The position numbers and the translations under genes are program-made. From Siphonodentalium dalli (taxonomy: Eukaryota; Mollusca; Scaphopoda; Gadilida; Siphonodentaliidae): 64,000 bases of DNA. The stretch covers positions 108,838,278 to 108,902,277 of the forward strand of contig CP136069.1 in assembly GCA_032622095.1 (NCBI GenBank), in the 5' to 3' direction. This document shows positions 1 through 12,045 of this stretch, one piece after another; position 1 is the stretch's first letter, and each line of letters opens with the position of its first letter. The notes below the pieces were generated by a model, which was not told where the DNA came from, made no database searches, and saw only the letters and a program-made list of their open reading frames with translations.

Positions 1-1246
1 GAAATTGGAATGTAGATGGGAACGAGTCATTTTGGGGTCATTTGGACGAAAAACATGGCCACCAGCGGCCATCTTTGATTTAAAAATTCAATCCATTAGC
101 ACAGGCTACAGGTCGTACTGTTCGTCTGATCATCATGAAATTTGTCATGGATCTTAATATTGACATGTAGATGGGAACGATTAATTTTGGGGTCATTCAG
201 CCAAAAAACATGGCCGCAGCAGCCATCTTGGATTTTACTCTTTGTATGACTAAATCCTTTAGCACGGGCTACAGGTCGTACCTTTAGTCCGATCATCATA
301 AAATTTGTCACGAATGTTAATAATGACATGTAGATGGGAACAAGTCATTTTGGGGTCATTCGGCCAAAAAACATGGCCACCAGCAGCCATCTTGGATTTT
401 ACTCTTTGTATGACTAAATCCTTTAGCACGGACTACAGGTCGTACCTTGAGTCTGATCATCATAAAATTTGTCATGGATGTTAACAATGACATGTAGATG
501 GGAACGAGTCATTTTGGGGTCATTCGGCCGAAAAACATGGCCGCCAGCGGCCATCATTGATTTCAAAATTCAATTCATTAGCACGGGCTACAGGTCATAC
601 TGTTCGTCTGATCATTATGAAATTTGTCATGGATGTTAATATTAACATGTAGATGGGAACGAGTGATTTTTTGGGGTCGTTTGGCTAAAAAACATGTCCG
701 CCAGCAGCCATATTGGATTTTACTCTTTGCATGACTAAATCCTTTGGTGCGGGCTACAGGTCGTAGCTTTGGTCGGAACTTCATGAAATTTGTCATGAAT
801 GTTAACAATGACATTGTAGATGGGAAACGAGTCATTTTGGGGTCGTTCAGCCGAAAAACATGGCCGCCAGCAGTCATCTTGGATTTTACTCTTTGCATGA
901 CTAAATCCTTTGACACAGGCTACAGGTCGTACCTTTGATCAGATCATTATGATATTTGTAAAGGCTGTAGATGGGAACAGGGCATTTTGGGGTAATTCTG
1001 AAAAAAACATGGCTGCCGGTGGCCATTTTAGAATTTACTCTTTGCATCACTAAATCCTTTGGCACACCATAATCACCACATCCCTGATCCGATCATTATG
1101 AAACCTGTCATGAATGTTGATATTGACATGTACATCTAGTCTTACTGAGACATTTCAAATAGCACCTTTCCTATTCCTCCATTTACTGTCAACCATTAAA
1201 TTATTCCCCTACCTAAGTTGAGCTACAGTGTCATTGACACTTTCAT
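1..1246 (+). repeat. F1 tandem array, 3' part of a Pearl/Helentron-like element
   Basis: About seven diverged units of ~160 bp. Each holds the blocks GGGAACGAGTCATTTTGGGG, AAAAAACATGGCC, GCCATCTTGGATTTTACTC, GGGCTACAGGTCGTAC and ATCATCATGAAATTTGTCAT. The array ends with the family's 3' signature, AAGTTGAGCTACA followed by the mini-hairpin GTGTC-ATT-GACAC and TTTCAT. The 5' end lies outside the window. Assignment to the Pearl/Helentron-associated class rests on architecture (known from bivalves), not on any encoded protein. Confidence 0.85.
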
Positions 1247-3774
1247 ATTAGAATGTAGAGCCTACAAAAGTATACGTAATACATATTTTATGGACATAAT
1301 CAGAGTTCCCACATTTTTCAGATATGACGAATTATGATAAATTTAGATTTATTATGAAGAATTAACACAAACCAACCATTAATGTTATATGTGACATGAT
1401 CCGGTCTTTCTTCACCGCTTGGGATTCCAATAAAAGCTAGTCAATTGATAATTTATAACTGATGAATTAAATTTTAAGATGAAAAGAGAAAAAAGAAATT
1501 CGTTAGGAAACTACATTGTACGTGTATATGCATATAATGTTACTCATCTAATATATATAGTTAGTTTTTGTCAAATTATATGTATTTTATTCATGTTTGC
1601 AACTGCCCATTTGGGTGTATTTTGCATTAAAATCTTATCTTATCTTATCTTAAGGAGGAAAATAAAGATATATATAATTCAACAAAATTGTGCTCAACCT
1701 CAATATAGAATATTCTTTGTTCCTATCATGTGTTTACCGTCTATGTCTTGGAGTTTAACACACAAACACACACCCACCCTCCCTCACACGCACACACACA
1801 CTCTATAAATTCCACTCTTTCTTTTCACTTGTCTGAGCTCCTATATCCAACCGCCCCTGTTGCACAGGGGCGACGAATCAATCACCTCCGATTCACAAAC
1901 CACGTGCTTCAAGATACGATATACAAAATAGTTTGACATTTTCGAGTTGTCCTACTCTGGTAATAAAAAAAAATCTCAATTTTGCATAACAGTTTAAAAC
2001 AGTTATAATCTCATAATGCAAACTAGAGCCTGCCATTCACAAATTTTACTTGCTCATTCCCCATCACGAGAGCCAGCAAAAGAACAGTGAATGCGTGTTT
2101 TTGAATATCGTTAAATGCCGTGAATAAGGTCTTTATTTCAGCTACTATTTCTCACCTAGGTTTGTCCCTGGAGCATGGCATAATGTCGACATAATTAGTG
2201 TGAGAGAAGTCCGCTAGAAATTAGCGGTTAACCAGTTGAAATCTGGCTAACCCCGATGGTTAACCGGTTAGAAGAATGGGTCAACCGTTTCAGCTCTAAT
2301 GCAAACCAGCATAGAATGTATCCATTTCTGATTGATAATTCCGTATTTAGTTCCATGAACTTGATATGACGCAATGATCGGAAAACTTTTTCAGACAACC
2401 ACACTAGCGAGTCACATGGCATTATTTAGGTTGTGTTTACATTTCAAAAAGCCAATTTCCATTGGAATTTGACTCATTTCAAAGACAGAAATGGATGGGA
2501 TGATCTCTTTCTTTTAAAAGTAAGGGGAATAGTTTGAATTTGATGTACTATTCACGTCATAACTGACATAAGGTATAATGATTCAATTTTTGTGAGTATA
2601 AAAATAACGCCAACGTCACTGTTGAATCAACTAGTGTACAGATTACAGTACACTTCACTTGTACTCGCCAATGTCAAAACGATTTTGGTTGGTCTTTAAC
2701 AATATGGAGGCATGTGGTAGTAATAGAGGGTGGTCATCAACCGTTACAAGTAATAATACATTCATGCGGTAAGAAGTGATGTTTTAATGTTCAATAAGAA
2801 TAATAACTTTCATTAATATATGGTGAAAGTCGAGAATATGCAGGCCTCGTTAACATGCACTTTTGACTTTCTGCCAACATTTTCAAAGAGGCCATCGCTA
2901 TTAACAGGGCAAAAATGGTATATGCATATTCTCAAAATAAGTGTCCCTCTTGACTGAGTTAGAACTGCCATGAGAACGTGTTGAAAAATGACCGTCAATG
3001 TGGTTCTAGTGTTGATGCAATGCAGTCGTATTGTTACTAAAACAATGTTGTAATTTTCCTCAATGCGGTGGAGATAACGGCCGATGCAACATAACATGGT
3101 GGAGGTGGTCATAAACGAAACGAAACAGTGCCTTGGATCCCACCAGCGATACAGACCTGACAGGCCTGACGGCCAGATATATTGTCATATAACAGCAATT
3201 TTTTATCCTTCTTGTTGGCTTATAAAATGCATTAAATTATTAAGAAACTAGCTACATGTTTTCATTTTATATTTGAGTAAGATCGTCCTCATTTGGTTGA
3301 GGTACTCCTGTAATTTCAAGTCGCGCTCCAAATTTCCTAGTAAAGGTGACCGCATGCTCGGATCTACATTGTACTTTGCAATTTTGGAGCTACACATGTA
3401 TGTGCATCCATAAATATATGTCAATATTTAACACATTTTTGTGGGTTTTATTCATGAACAAGTGTCATTATGAATATAAAACAATAAATCAGTGGTTTAT
3501 TTGGGACCTATTTTCTGTAGCCTTGTGTAACCATGCAGACCTACCTGATATGATATCAGAATCTTACTTTCTTTTTCACTTTCAGATCCAATGTAAATTC
3601 GCTGTGTTTAGATGTTTTTGTACAGATTGTATTTCTGCCGAATTATGATAATAGAATTCCATTTTTGTTACAAGAACGCCGTTTAGATTGTCATGTTATA
3701 AAATCAACACACTTACTAGCAGTACATCTTTGAAAATGCCGACTTTACATATACCTACACGTAGCTACCTGGAA
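1247..3774. other. AT-rich non-coding stretch, no gene seen
   Basis: No convincing coding frame or splice-bounded exon. It holds a short TATCT-type microsatellite near 1636-1653, a CA/CACACC-rich run near 1759-1803, and a GGTTAACC-type inverted motif at about 2222-2272 that may be a decayed MITE. The upstream part of ATP6V1H (its first coding exon) should lie to the left, but I cannot see it here. Confidence 0.5.
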
Positions 3775-3885
3775 TTTTTCATCCATCCGAACATCTATCC
3801 CTCCGTTTTTCTGTCCGTCCGTCCGATCGGGCAGATATCTCAAACACCAGTTGTCAATCTGAAAATGAAATTTGATATGATGTAG
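3775..3885 (+). repeat. Remnant of a GTCC-type stem-loop element
   Basis: A short CATCC/GTCCGTCCGTCC run is followed by text resembling one module of the stem-loop families, ending in TGAAATTTGATATGATG. No hairpin ends survive. It lies about 30 bp upstream of an ATP6V1H exon, inside the preceding intron. Confidence 0.45.
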
Positions 3886-3915
3886 GTTATATATCATTGT
3901 ATCTGTTTATTATAG

Positions 3916-4015
3916 AGGCCAGATGATTTCACAGGAGGACTACAACTTTATATCTGGATTTGATACAGCCACAAGTGACAACCGTAAAGCTTACCTAGAA
4001 CAGTACCCATTCCAG
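3916..4015 (+). CDS. ATP6V1H: ATP6V1H exon (V-ATPase subunit H, N-terminal part)
   Basis: Subunit H is the regulatory, HEAT/armadillo-like subunit of the V1 sector of the vacuolar proton pump; it couples ATP hydrolysis to proton transport at organelle membranes. The exon encodes 33 residues beginning GQMISQEDYNFI and ending LEQYPFQ. Its start aligns with human GQMISAEDCEFI, the segment just after the NWQSYLQ motif. It follows a TTATTATAG acceptor and ends CAG|GTAACC in phase 0. The exact start is 3916 or 3918, because AG occurs twice in a row. The middle of the exon is diverged from human, but the next exon at 34577 continues the same protein without a gap. The preceding exon was not found in the window. 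Confidence 0.88.
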
Positions 4016-4641
4016 GTAACCCTAAAGTTTTCATCTCAGCTTGTGACAAGTCAGTCTGATGTATTGCCTAGTATAAGCATTATTTTGTGCATACAAATAT
4101 AACAGTAATTATACCCCCCGCAACGAAGTTAGGGGGGGTATACTGGAGTCGGCCCGTCGTCCGACCGCCGTCCGTGCACAAAGTTGTCCGGAGTTTTTCT
4201 CAGTCGTCTTTTGATCAATTTCTGTGAAACTTGGCAGAGACATCAACCACCATGGGAACCTGTGCACCTGCGATTATGACGTCTGTCGGAATTTTTTTGG
4301 TGGAGTTATTCCCCCTTTTTGGAACATGCATAATTTTGTTCGAGCTTTTATTCCTACATTTTTCGGCCAATGTTTTTTATTCTTGGCACTGATATTTAGT
4401 ACCATGGGAACCTGTGCACCTGCGATTATGACGTCTGTCCGACATTTTTTGTATGGAGTTATTCCCCTTTTTTGACTTAGAAATTTTTCTTGCAACATGC
4501 ATAATTTTGTCCGAGCTTTTATTCCTACATTTTTCGGCCAATGTTTTTTATTCTTGGCACTGATATTTAGTACCATGGGAACCTATGCACCTGCGATTAT
4601 GACGTCTGTCCGACATTTTTTGTATGGAGTTATTCCCCTTT

Positions 4642-7600
4642 TTAGCTCAACTTACTTTTGTAAGTTTGAGCTATTGCCATGGTTTGGCGTCCATGTGTCC
4701 GTGTGTGCGTGTGTCCGTCAACAATTTCCTTTGGCGCGGGCTACAGGTTGTACCTTTGGTCTGATCTTTATGAAATTTGTCATGAATGTTGACATTGACA
4801 TGTAGATGGGAACGAATCATTTTGGGGTCATTCAGCCAAAAAACATGGCTGCTGGCGGCCATCTTAGATTTCAAAATTTAATCCATTGGCGCGGGCTACA
4901 GGTCGTACTGTTCGTCTGATCATCATGAAATTTGTCATGGATGTTAATAATGACATGTAGATGGGAACGAGTGATTTTGGGGTTGTTCGGCCAAAAAACA
5001 TGGCTGCCAGCAGCCATTTTGGATTTTACTCTTTGCATGACTAAATCCTTTGGCGCGGGCTACAGGTCGTTGCGTTGGTCGCAAGTTTATGAAATTTGTC
5101 ATGGATGTTAACACTGACATGTTGATGGGAACGAGTGATTTTGGAGTCGTTCGGCCAAAAAACATGGCCGCCAGCAGCCATCTTGGATTTTACTCTTTGC
5201 ATGACTAAATCCTTTGGCGCGGGCTACAGGTCGTACCTTTGGTCTAATCTTTATGAAATTTGTCATGAATGTTGACATTGACATGTAGATGGGAACGAAT
5301 CATTGTGGGGTCATTTGGCCAAAAAACATGGCTGCTGGCGGCCATCTTAGATTTCAAAATTTAATCCATTGGCGCGGGCTACAGGTCGTACTGTTCGTCT
5401 GATCATCATGAAATTTGTTTTGGATGTTAATATTGACATGTAGATGGGAACTAGTCATTTTGGGGTCGTTCGACCAAAAAACATGGCCGCCAGCAGCCAT
5501 CTTCGATTTTACTCTTTGCATGACTAAATCCTTTGGCGCGGGCTACAGGTCGTAGCTTTGATCGGAAGATCATGAAATTTGTCATGGATGTTAACAATGA
5601 CATGTAGATGGGAACGAGTCATTTTGGGGTCGTTCGGCCGAAAAACATGGCCGCCAGCAGCCATCTTGGATTTTACTCTTTGCATGACTAAATCCTTTGG
5701 CGCGGGCTACAGGTCGTACCTTGGTCTAATCTTTATGAAATTTGTCATGAATGTTGACATTTACATGTAGATGGGAATGAGTCATTTAGGGGTCATTCGG
5801 CCAAAAAACATGCCCGCTGGCAGCCATCTTGGATTTCAAGTTTCAATCCATTGGCGCGGGCTACAGGTCGTACTGTTCGTCTGATCATCATGAAATTTGT
5901 CATGGATGTTAATAATGACATGTAGATGGGAACGAGTGATTTTGGGGTCGTTTGGCCAAAAAACATGGCTGCCAGCAGCCATCTTCGATTTTACTCTTTG
6001 CATGACTAAATCCTTTGGCGCGGGCTACAGGTCGTTGCGTTGGTCGGAAGTTTATGAAATTTGTCATGGATGTTAACAATGACATGTAGATGGGAACGAG
6101 TCATTTTGGGGTCGTTCGGCCGAAAAACATGGCCGCCAGCAGCCATCTTGGATTTTACTCTTTGCATGACTAAATCCTTTGGCGCGGGCTACAGGTCGTA
6201 CCTTGGTCTAATCTTTATGAAATTTGTCATGAATGTTGACATTTACATGTAGATGGGAATGAGTCATTTAGGGGTCATTCGGCCAAAAAACATGCCCGCT
6301 GGCAGCCATCTTGGATTTCAAGTTTCAATCCATTGGCGCGGGCTACAGGTCGTACTGTTCGTCTGATCATCATGAAATTTGTCATGGATGTTAATAATGA
6401 CATGTAGATGGGAACGAGTGATTTTGGGGTCGTTTGGCCAAAAAACATGGCTGCCAGCAGCCATCTTGGATTTTACTCTTTGCATGACTAAATCCTTTGG
6501 CGCGGGCTACAGGTCGTTGCGTTGGTCGGAAGTTTATGAAATTTGTCATGGATGTTAACACTGACATGTAGATGGGAACGAGTGATTTTGGGGTCGTTCG
6601 GCCGAAAAACATGGCCGCCAGCAGCGATCTTGGATTTTACTCTTTGCATGACTAAATCCTTTGGCGCGGGCTACAGGTCGTACCTTGGTCTAATCTTTAT
6701 GAAATTTGTCATGAATGTTGACATTGACATGTAGATGGGAATGAGTCATTTAGGGGTCATTCGGCCAAAAAACATGGCCGCTGGCAGCCATCTTGGATTT
6801 CAAGTTTCAATCCCTTGGCGCGGGCTACAGGTCGTACTGTTCGTCTGATCATCATGAAATTTGTCATTGATGTTAATAATGACATGTAGATGGGAACGAG
6901 TGATTTTGGGGTCGTTTGGCCAAAAAACATGGCTGCCAGCAGCCATCTTGGATTTTACTCTTTGCATGACTAAATCCTTTGGCGCGGGCTACAGGTCGTT
7001 GCGTTGGTCGGAAGTTTATGAAATTTGTCATGGATGTTAACACTGACATGTAGATGGGAACGAGTGATTTTGGGGTCGTTCGGCCGAAAAACATGGCCGC
7101 CAGCAGCGATCTTGGATTTTACTCTTTGCATGACTAAATCCTTTGGCGCGGGCTACAGGTCGTACCTTGGTCTAATCTTTATGAAATTTGTCATGAATGT
7201 TGACATTGACATGTAGATGGGAATGAGTCATTTAGGGGTCATTCGGCCAAAAAACATGGCCGCTGGCAGCCATCTTGGATTTCAAGTTTCAATCCCTTGG
7301 CGCGGGCTACAGGTCGTACTGTTCGTCTGATCATCATGAAATTTGTCATGGATGTTAATAATGACATGTAGATGGGAACGAGTGATTTTGGGGTCGTTTG
7401 GCCAAAAAACATGGCTGCCAGCAGCCATCTTGGATTTTACTCTTTGCATGACTAAATCCTTTGGCGCGGGCTACAGGTCGTTGCGTTGGTCGGAAGTTTA
7501 TGAAATTTGTCATGGATGTTAACACTGACATGTAGATGGGAACGAGTGATTTTGGGGTCGTTCGGCCGACAAGAACATGGCCGCCAGCAGCGATCTTGGA

Positions 7601-8563
7601 TTTTACTCTTTGCATGACTAAATCCTTTGGCGCGGGCTACAGGACGTACCTTGGTCTAATCTTTATGAAATTTGTCATGAATGTTGACATTGACATGTAG
7701 ATGGGAATGAGTCATTTAGGGGTCATTCGGCCAAAAAACATGGCCGCTGGCAGCCATCTTGGATTTCAAGTTTCAATCCCTTGGCGCGGGCTACAGGTCG
7801 TACTGTTCGTCTGATCATCATGAAATTTGTCATGGATGTTAATAATGACATGTAGATGGGAACGAGTGATTTTGGAGTCGTTCGGCCAAAAAACATGGCC
7901 GCCAGCAGCCATCTTGGATTTTACTCTTTGCATGACTAAATCCTTTTGCGTGGGCTACAGGTTGTACCTTGGTCTAATCTTTATGAAATTTGTCATGAAT
8001 GTTGACATTGACATGTAGATGGGAATGAATCATTTTGGGGTCATTCGGCCGAAAAACATGGCCGCTGGCAGCCATCTTGGATTTCAAGATTCAATCCATT
8101 GGCTCGGGCTACAGGTCGTACTGTTCGTCTGATCATCATGAAATGGGGTAATTCTGTTCAAAAACATGGCCGCCAGCAGCCATCTTGGATTTTACTCTTT
8201 CATGACTAAATCCTTTCGCGTGGGCCATTTTGGATTTCAAAATTCAATCCATTGGCGCGGTCTACAGGTCGTACTGTTCGTCTGATCATCATGAAGTTTG
8301 TAGATCGTAGCTTTGGTCAGATCTTCATAAAATTTGTCATGGATGTTAACAATGACACGTAGATGGGAACGAGTCCTTTTGGGGTCAATTGGCCAAAAAA
8401 CATGGCCGCCAGCAGCCATCTTGTATTTTACTCTTTGCATCACTAAATCCTTTGGCGCAGGTTAGACATTTCAATTAGCACCTTTCCTATTCCTCCATTT
8501 ACTGTCAACCATTAAATTATTCCCCTACCTAAGTTGAGCTACAGTGTCATTGACACTTTCATT
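4642..8563 (+). mobile_element. F1 stem-loop element with tandem array, complete, nested in F2
   Basis: It begins with a two-tier hairpin (TAGCTCAA ... TTGAGCTA around an inner TTAC/GTAA stem), then TTGCCATGG and a GTGTGTCCGT run. About 23 units of ~160 bp follow. It ends AAGTTGAGCTACAGTGTCATT then GACACTTTCAT. Both ends are present. Its head and tail share AGCTCAACTT/AAGTTGAGCT as short inverted repeats. No protein is encoded, so it must have been moved in trans. Confidence 0.82.
5100..7850 (+). repeat. Higher-order repeat of 482 bp (3 x ~161 bp) within the F1 array
   Basis: Equivalent positions recur exactly 482 bp apart, for example at 5579, 6061, 6543 and 7025, and again at 6391, 6873 and 7355. 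Copies in the series are almost identical, while the three ~161-bp units inside each period differ clearly from one another. This is a recent amplification of a three-unit block. Confidence 0.88.
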
Positions 8564-8822
8564 TTACTTAGAAATTTTTTCGCAACATACATAATTTTGT
8601 CCAAGCTTTTATTCCTACATTTTTCGGTCAATAGGTTTAAGATTAGGGTTATGGTTGTACACCTGCAATGGGAATTGTTATTTTATTATTTTAACTAAAT
8701 ATTTACTGACATGTGAAACATCTTAGTATTTAAAAAAAAAGGGGGGTATCTGTAGTCCCATTGGGACAGTCACACCTCTAGTTAAATATATTGCTACCCT
8801 TTTTATACCCCCCCCCTAACTC

Positions 8823-9800
8823 TTATACCCCCTGCAACGAAGTTAGGGGGGGTATACTGGAGTCAGCTTGTCCGTCCGTCGTCCGTCCGTCCGTCGTCCG
8901 TCATCCGTCGTCCGTCGTCCGTCCGTGGACACAAATTTGTCTGGAGTTTTTCTCAGTCGTTTTTTGATAAATTTCCGTGAAACTTGGCACAGACATCAAC
9001 CACCATGGGAACCTGTGCACCTGCGATTATGACGTCTGTCGGACTTTTCTTTGGTGGAGTTATCCCCCCCTTTTTCGACTTAGAAACTTTTTTACAACAT
9101 GCATAATTTTGTCCGAGCTTTTATTCCTACATTTTTGTCAATTTTTTTAAAACGTGGCACAGTTATTTAGTACCATGGGAACTTTTGCACCTGCGATTAT
9201 GACGTCTGTCCGACATTTTTTGGTGGAGTTATCCCCCTTTTTCGACTTAGAAACTTTTTTGCAACATGCATAATTTTGTTCGAGCTTTTATTCCTACATT
9301 TTTCGGTCAATGTTTTTTAATCTTGGCACTGATATTTAGTACCATGGGAACCTGTGCACCTGCGATTATGACGTCTGTCCGACATGTTTTGTGTGGAGTT
9401 ATTCCCCTTTTTCGACTTAGAAAATATTCGCAACATGTATACTTTTGTCCGAGCTTTTATTCCTACATTTTTCGGTCAATTTTTAAAAAACGTGGCACAG
9501 ATATTTAGTACCATGGGAACTTGTGCACCTGCGATTATGACGTCTGTCCGACATGTTTTGTGTGGAGTTATTCCCCTTTTTTGACTTAGAAATTTTTTCG
9601 CAACATACATAATTTTGTCCAAGCTTTTATTCCTACATTTTTTGGTCAATAGGTTTAAGATTAGGGTTATGGTTGTACACCTGCAATGGGAACTGTTATT
9701 TTATTATTTTAACTAAATGTTTACTGACATGTGAAACATCTTAGTATTTTAAAAACAGGGGGGTATCTGTAGTCCCATTGGGACAGTCACACCTCTAGTT
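8823..9800 (+). mobile_element. F2 stem-loop element, second copy, complete
   Basis: The hairpin head ATACCCCCTGCAACG is followed by about 60 bp of CGTCC/GTCCGTC repeats and several F2 modules, ending GTCCCATTGGGACAG and CACACCTCTAGTT. It is the best intact reference copy of F2 here. It abuts an F1 head at its 3' end. Confidence 0.82.
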
Positions 9801-9886
9801 TAGCTCAACTTTACTTTGTAAAGTTTGAGCTATTGCCATGGCTTTGTCGTCTGTCGTTCGTGTGTGTGTGCATGATCCATCAATAA
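9801..9886 (+). mobile_element. F1 head fragment
   Basis: TAGCTCAACTTTACTTTGT and its hairpin partner are followed by TTGCCATGG and a GTGTGTGTGC run, then CATCAATAA. It is cut by the next F2 head at about 9887. Its downstream units may be those resuming at about 12958. Confidence 0.7.
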
Positions 9887-10319
9887 TTATACCCCCCGCA
9901 ACGAAGTTAGGGGGGGGGGGTATACTGGAGTCAGCTCGTCCGTCCGTCGGCCGTCCGTGGACACAAATTTGTCTGGAATTTTTCTCAGTCGTTTTTTGAT
10001 CAATTTCCGTGAACTTGGCACAGACATCAACCATCATGGGAACCTGTGCACCTGCGATTATGACGTCTGTCGGACTTTTTGGTGGAGTTATCCCCCCTTT
10101 TTCGACTTAGAAAATTTTCGCAACATGTATACTTTTGTCCGAGCTTTTATTCCTACATTTTTCGGTCATTTTTTAAAAACGTGGCACAGATATTTAGTAC
10201 CATGGGAACTTGTGCACCTGGGATTATGACGTCTGTCCGACATTTTTTGGTGGAGTTAACCCCCTTTTTCGACTTAGAAACTTTTTTTGCAACATGCATA
10301 ATTTTGTCCCAGCTTTTAT
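9887..10319 (+). mobile_element. F2 stem-loop element, third copy, truncated
   Basis: The F2 hairpin head has an expanded G-run (GGGGGGGGGG) in its 3' arm. Two F2 modules follow, and the copy breaks off in AGCTTTTATT where an F3 head starts. Confidence 0.78.
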
Positions 10320-10800
10320 TAGCTCACCTGAGACGAAGTCTCCGGTGGAGCTATAGTCATCACTCCTCATCCGTCGTCCGTCCGTCCGTCTGGCCGTCCG
10401 TCCGTCAACAATCATCTTCTCGTCCCGAATCGTAAGACTTAACGTGTTAATATTTGGTGTGGATGTTCCCTAGGTGAATCACATTCAGATTTGTTCAAAT
10501 GAGGTCACTGGGTGGAATAGTTGTGAAAGCAGGGCCATAACTCTATTCCTCCATAGTAATTCTTAGAACGACTTCTTTTACTGAACTATAAGGCCGTATG
10601 GATTCATATTTGGTGTGGATGTTCCCTAGTTGACTCACATTCAGATTTGTTAAAATGAGGTCACCAGGTTGATTAGTTGAGAAACCAGGGCCATAACTCT
10701 ATTCCTCCATAGTAATTCTTAGAATGACTTCTTCTTTTGAACCATTTGACAGATTTAGCTTACATTTGGTATGGAGAGTCCTTGTGTGACTGGGGTTCAG
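10320..10800 (+). mobile_element. F3 stem-loop element, head and first modules
   Basis: The head hairpin has outer stem TAGCTC/GAGCTA and inner stem GAGAC-GAA-GTCTC, followed by CGTCCGTCCGTC and CAACAATC. Modules of ~170 bp contain TTCATATTTGGTGTGGATGT, CACATTCAGATTTGTTCAAA and CCATAACTCTATTCCTCCAT. The family is very like the AGCTCACCTGAG repeats common in mollusc genomes. Confidence 0.8.
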
Positions 10801-12045
10801 ATTTGTTCAAATGGGGTCCACCCACCTCCCCCACCACTGCATGTCCCTGCCACGCCACACCAGAGATCCCTGCAAGGTTCACCCCATTAAAAGCCTTACA
10901 CTTCAGTTATATGACATGCCAGGAACTGACCAGCCTTAATTCTCACAGTGCTCACAGCTGTGTGTCCAGTCATTATAAAGTAATTAACTATTATCTCAAT
11001 ATCCACATTTATCAGGCTAAGAGAGAAAGATGTGTTTGAATGAAATTTAATCCTATGTGTTTACAGCAATCTCAAATACAACTCTAACTGTTTGACAGTG
11101 TACACATTTTATAATAGTATTAGTATTAACCATTTCATAACCAGAGCTATGCTGGTACAGCAATAAAGACCCTGCACCAGTGTATTCTCCTATATATAAG
11201 AGAATACACTGGGGTTCAAGATCAAGGAAATATTGTTAGGCCAATATAGTCAGACATCCAAATAAATCACACATGTCCTATTCTCGCAGGGATGTCCCCA
11301 CATATGTTTGGGGAGGGGGCAAATTTCTCAGATTTGTTCATTGAGATGTAATTGTTTTTCCAAAACCAATTACATATACTAAAATAAAATGAATATAAAA
11401 TAATAGACCATTGATCAAGAGAAATGAGCTCCTAGTTTTAATATTTGTCCAATATTTATTATTTTATAACAAAGTACTAGTATCATGCCAGTGCATTGTC
11501 TTATATATGTGAGTGCCCCATAGGTAGCCTCACCTAAGAGAATGCACTGGCTTTCAAGGTTAAGGAAATATTGTTAGGCAAATGTAGACAAGCATCCAAT
11601 AAATCACAGATGTCCTATTTTTGTAGGGATGTCCCCATGGGTTGAGGGGGTGGAATTAGCAGATTTGTTCAATGAGATGTAATTTGTTTTCTCAAAATTA
11701 TTTATATAGACTAAAATGAATATAAAATAGTAAACTACTTTTTAACCCCCAGATTACATTATATAAAATATATGGCATATTATATACCATTTGAAAGAGC
11801 AAGCTACAAAACATTGTATTATCAACTTATCCAGTATAATAAACTGTGGACATGTTGTTTTTATTGAGTTGCCAAAGAGTTTTGTCATCTAGATTGCAGT
11901 AAAAAGTTAAATTATTTTCAATGCAGGGGGAATAACTCTATATATTAAAGATGGAGTTCTTCCCCTTCCATTAAAAAAGTTTGAATTCTGTTGCATTTTG
12001 GGATCCAAAGTGGGGGGGAGTCATTCTATAATTTCAATAGTTTTT
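10801..12045. repeat. Repeat block shared with 18.1 kb and 25.3 kb (R4)
   Basis: It starts in C-rich text (CCACCCACCTCCCCCACC, GTCCCTGCCACG, TTCACCCCATTAAAA). It continues with paired motifs TTCTCCTATATATAAGAGAA and a half-repeated AAATATTGTTAGGC block (two copies about 350 bp apart, near 11225 and 11565). Similar text occurs at 18067-18410 and 25265-25860, always next to F3 sequence, so this may be an internal part of long F3 copies. No coding frame seen. Confidence 0.55.

Larger units (their letters stand above)
4109..8783 (+). mobile_element. F2 stem-loop element, first copy, split by an F1 array
   Basis: It starts with the hairpin TATACCCCCC ... GGGGGGTATA, whose inner stem is AAC-GAA-GTT, followed by a GTCC-rich stretch. 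Modules of about 180 bp follow (GTGAAACTTGGCA, CACCATGGGAACCTGTGCACC, GACGTCTGTC, CCCCTTTTTCGACTTAGAAA). It ends with the mini-hairpin GTCCC-ATT-GGGAC and CACACCTCTAGTT. The F1 array at 4642-8563 interrupts it; on both sides the F2 text continues (TTCCCCTTTT before, ACTTAGAAATTTTTT after). Confidence 0.8.

Noticed and set aside
3346-3648. 100-residue open frame left of the first ATP6V1H exon as a possible upstream exon.
   Set aside because: It does not resemble the expected N-terminus (the NWQSYLQ region) and has no fitting splice sites.
5579-7216. Many short reading frames of about 60-86 residues with near-identical peptides (FMKFVMNVDI, TWPPAAILDF and similar) on both strands of the F1 arrays.
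   Set aside because: They arise from the tandem unit. Neither 161 nor 482 bp is a multiple of three, so no frame continues from unit to unit. Frames on both strands are equally 'conserved', and none has coding context.
8870-8935. GTCCGTCGTCC run as a CRISPR array or regulatory satellite.
   Set aside because: It is a short-period microsatellite inside F2, with no repeat/spacer structure, and occurs at the same place in every stem-loop family.
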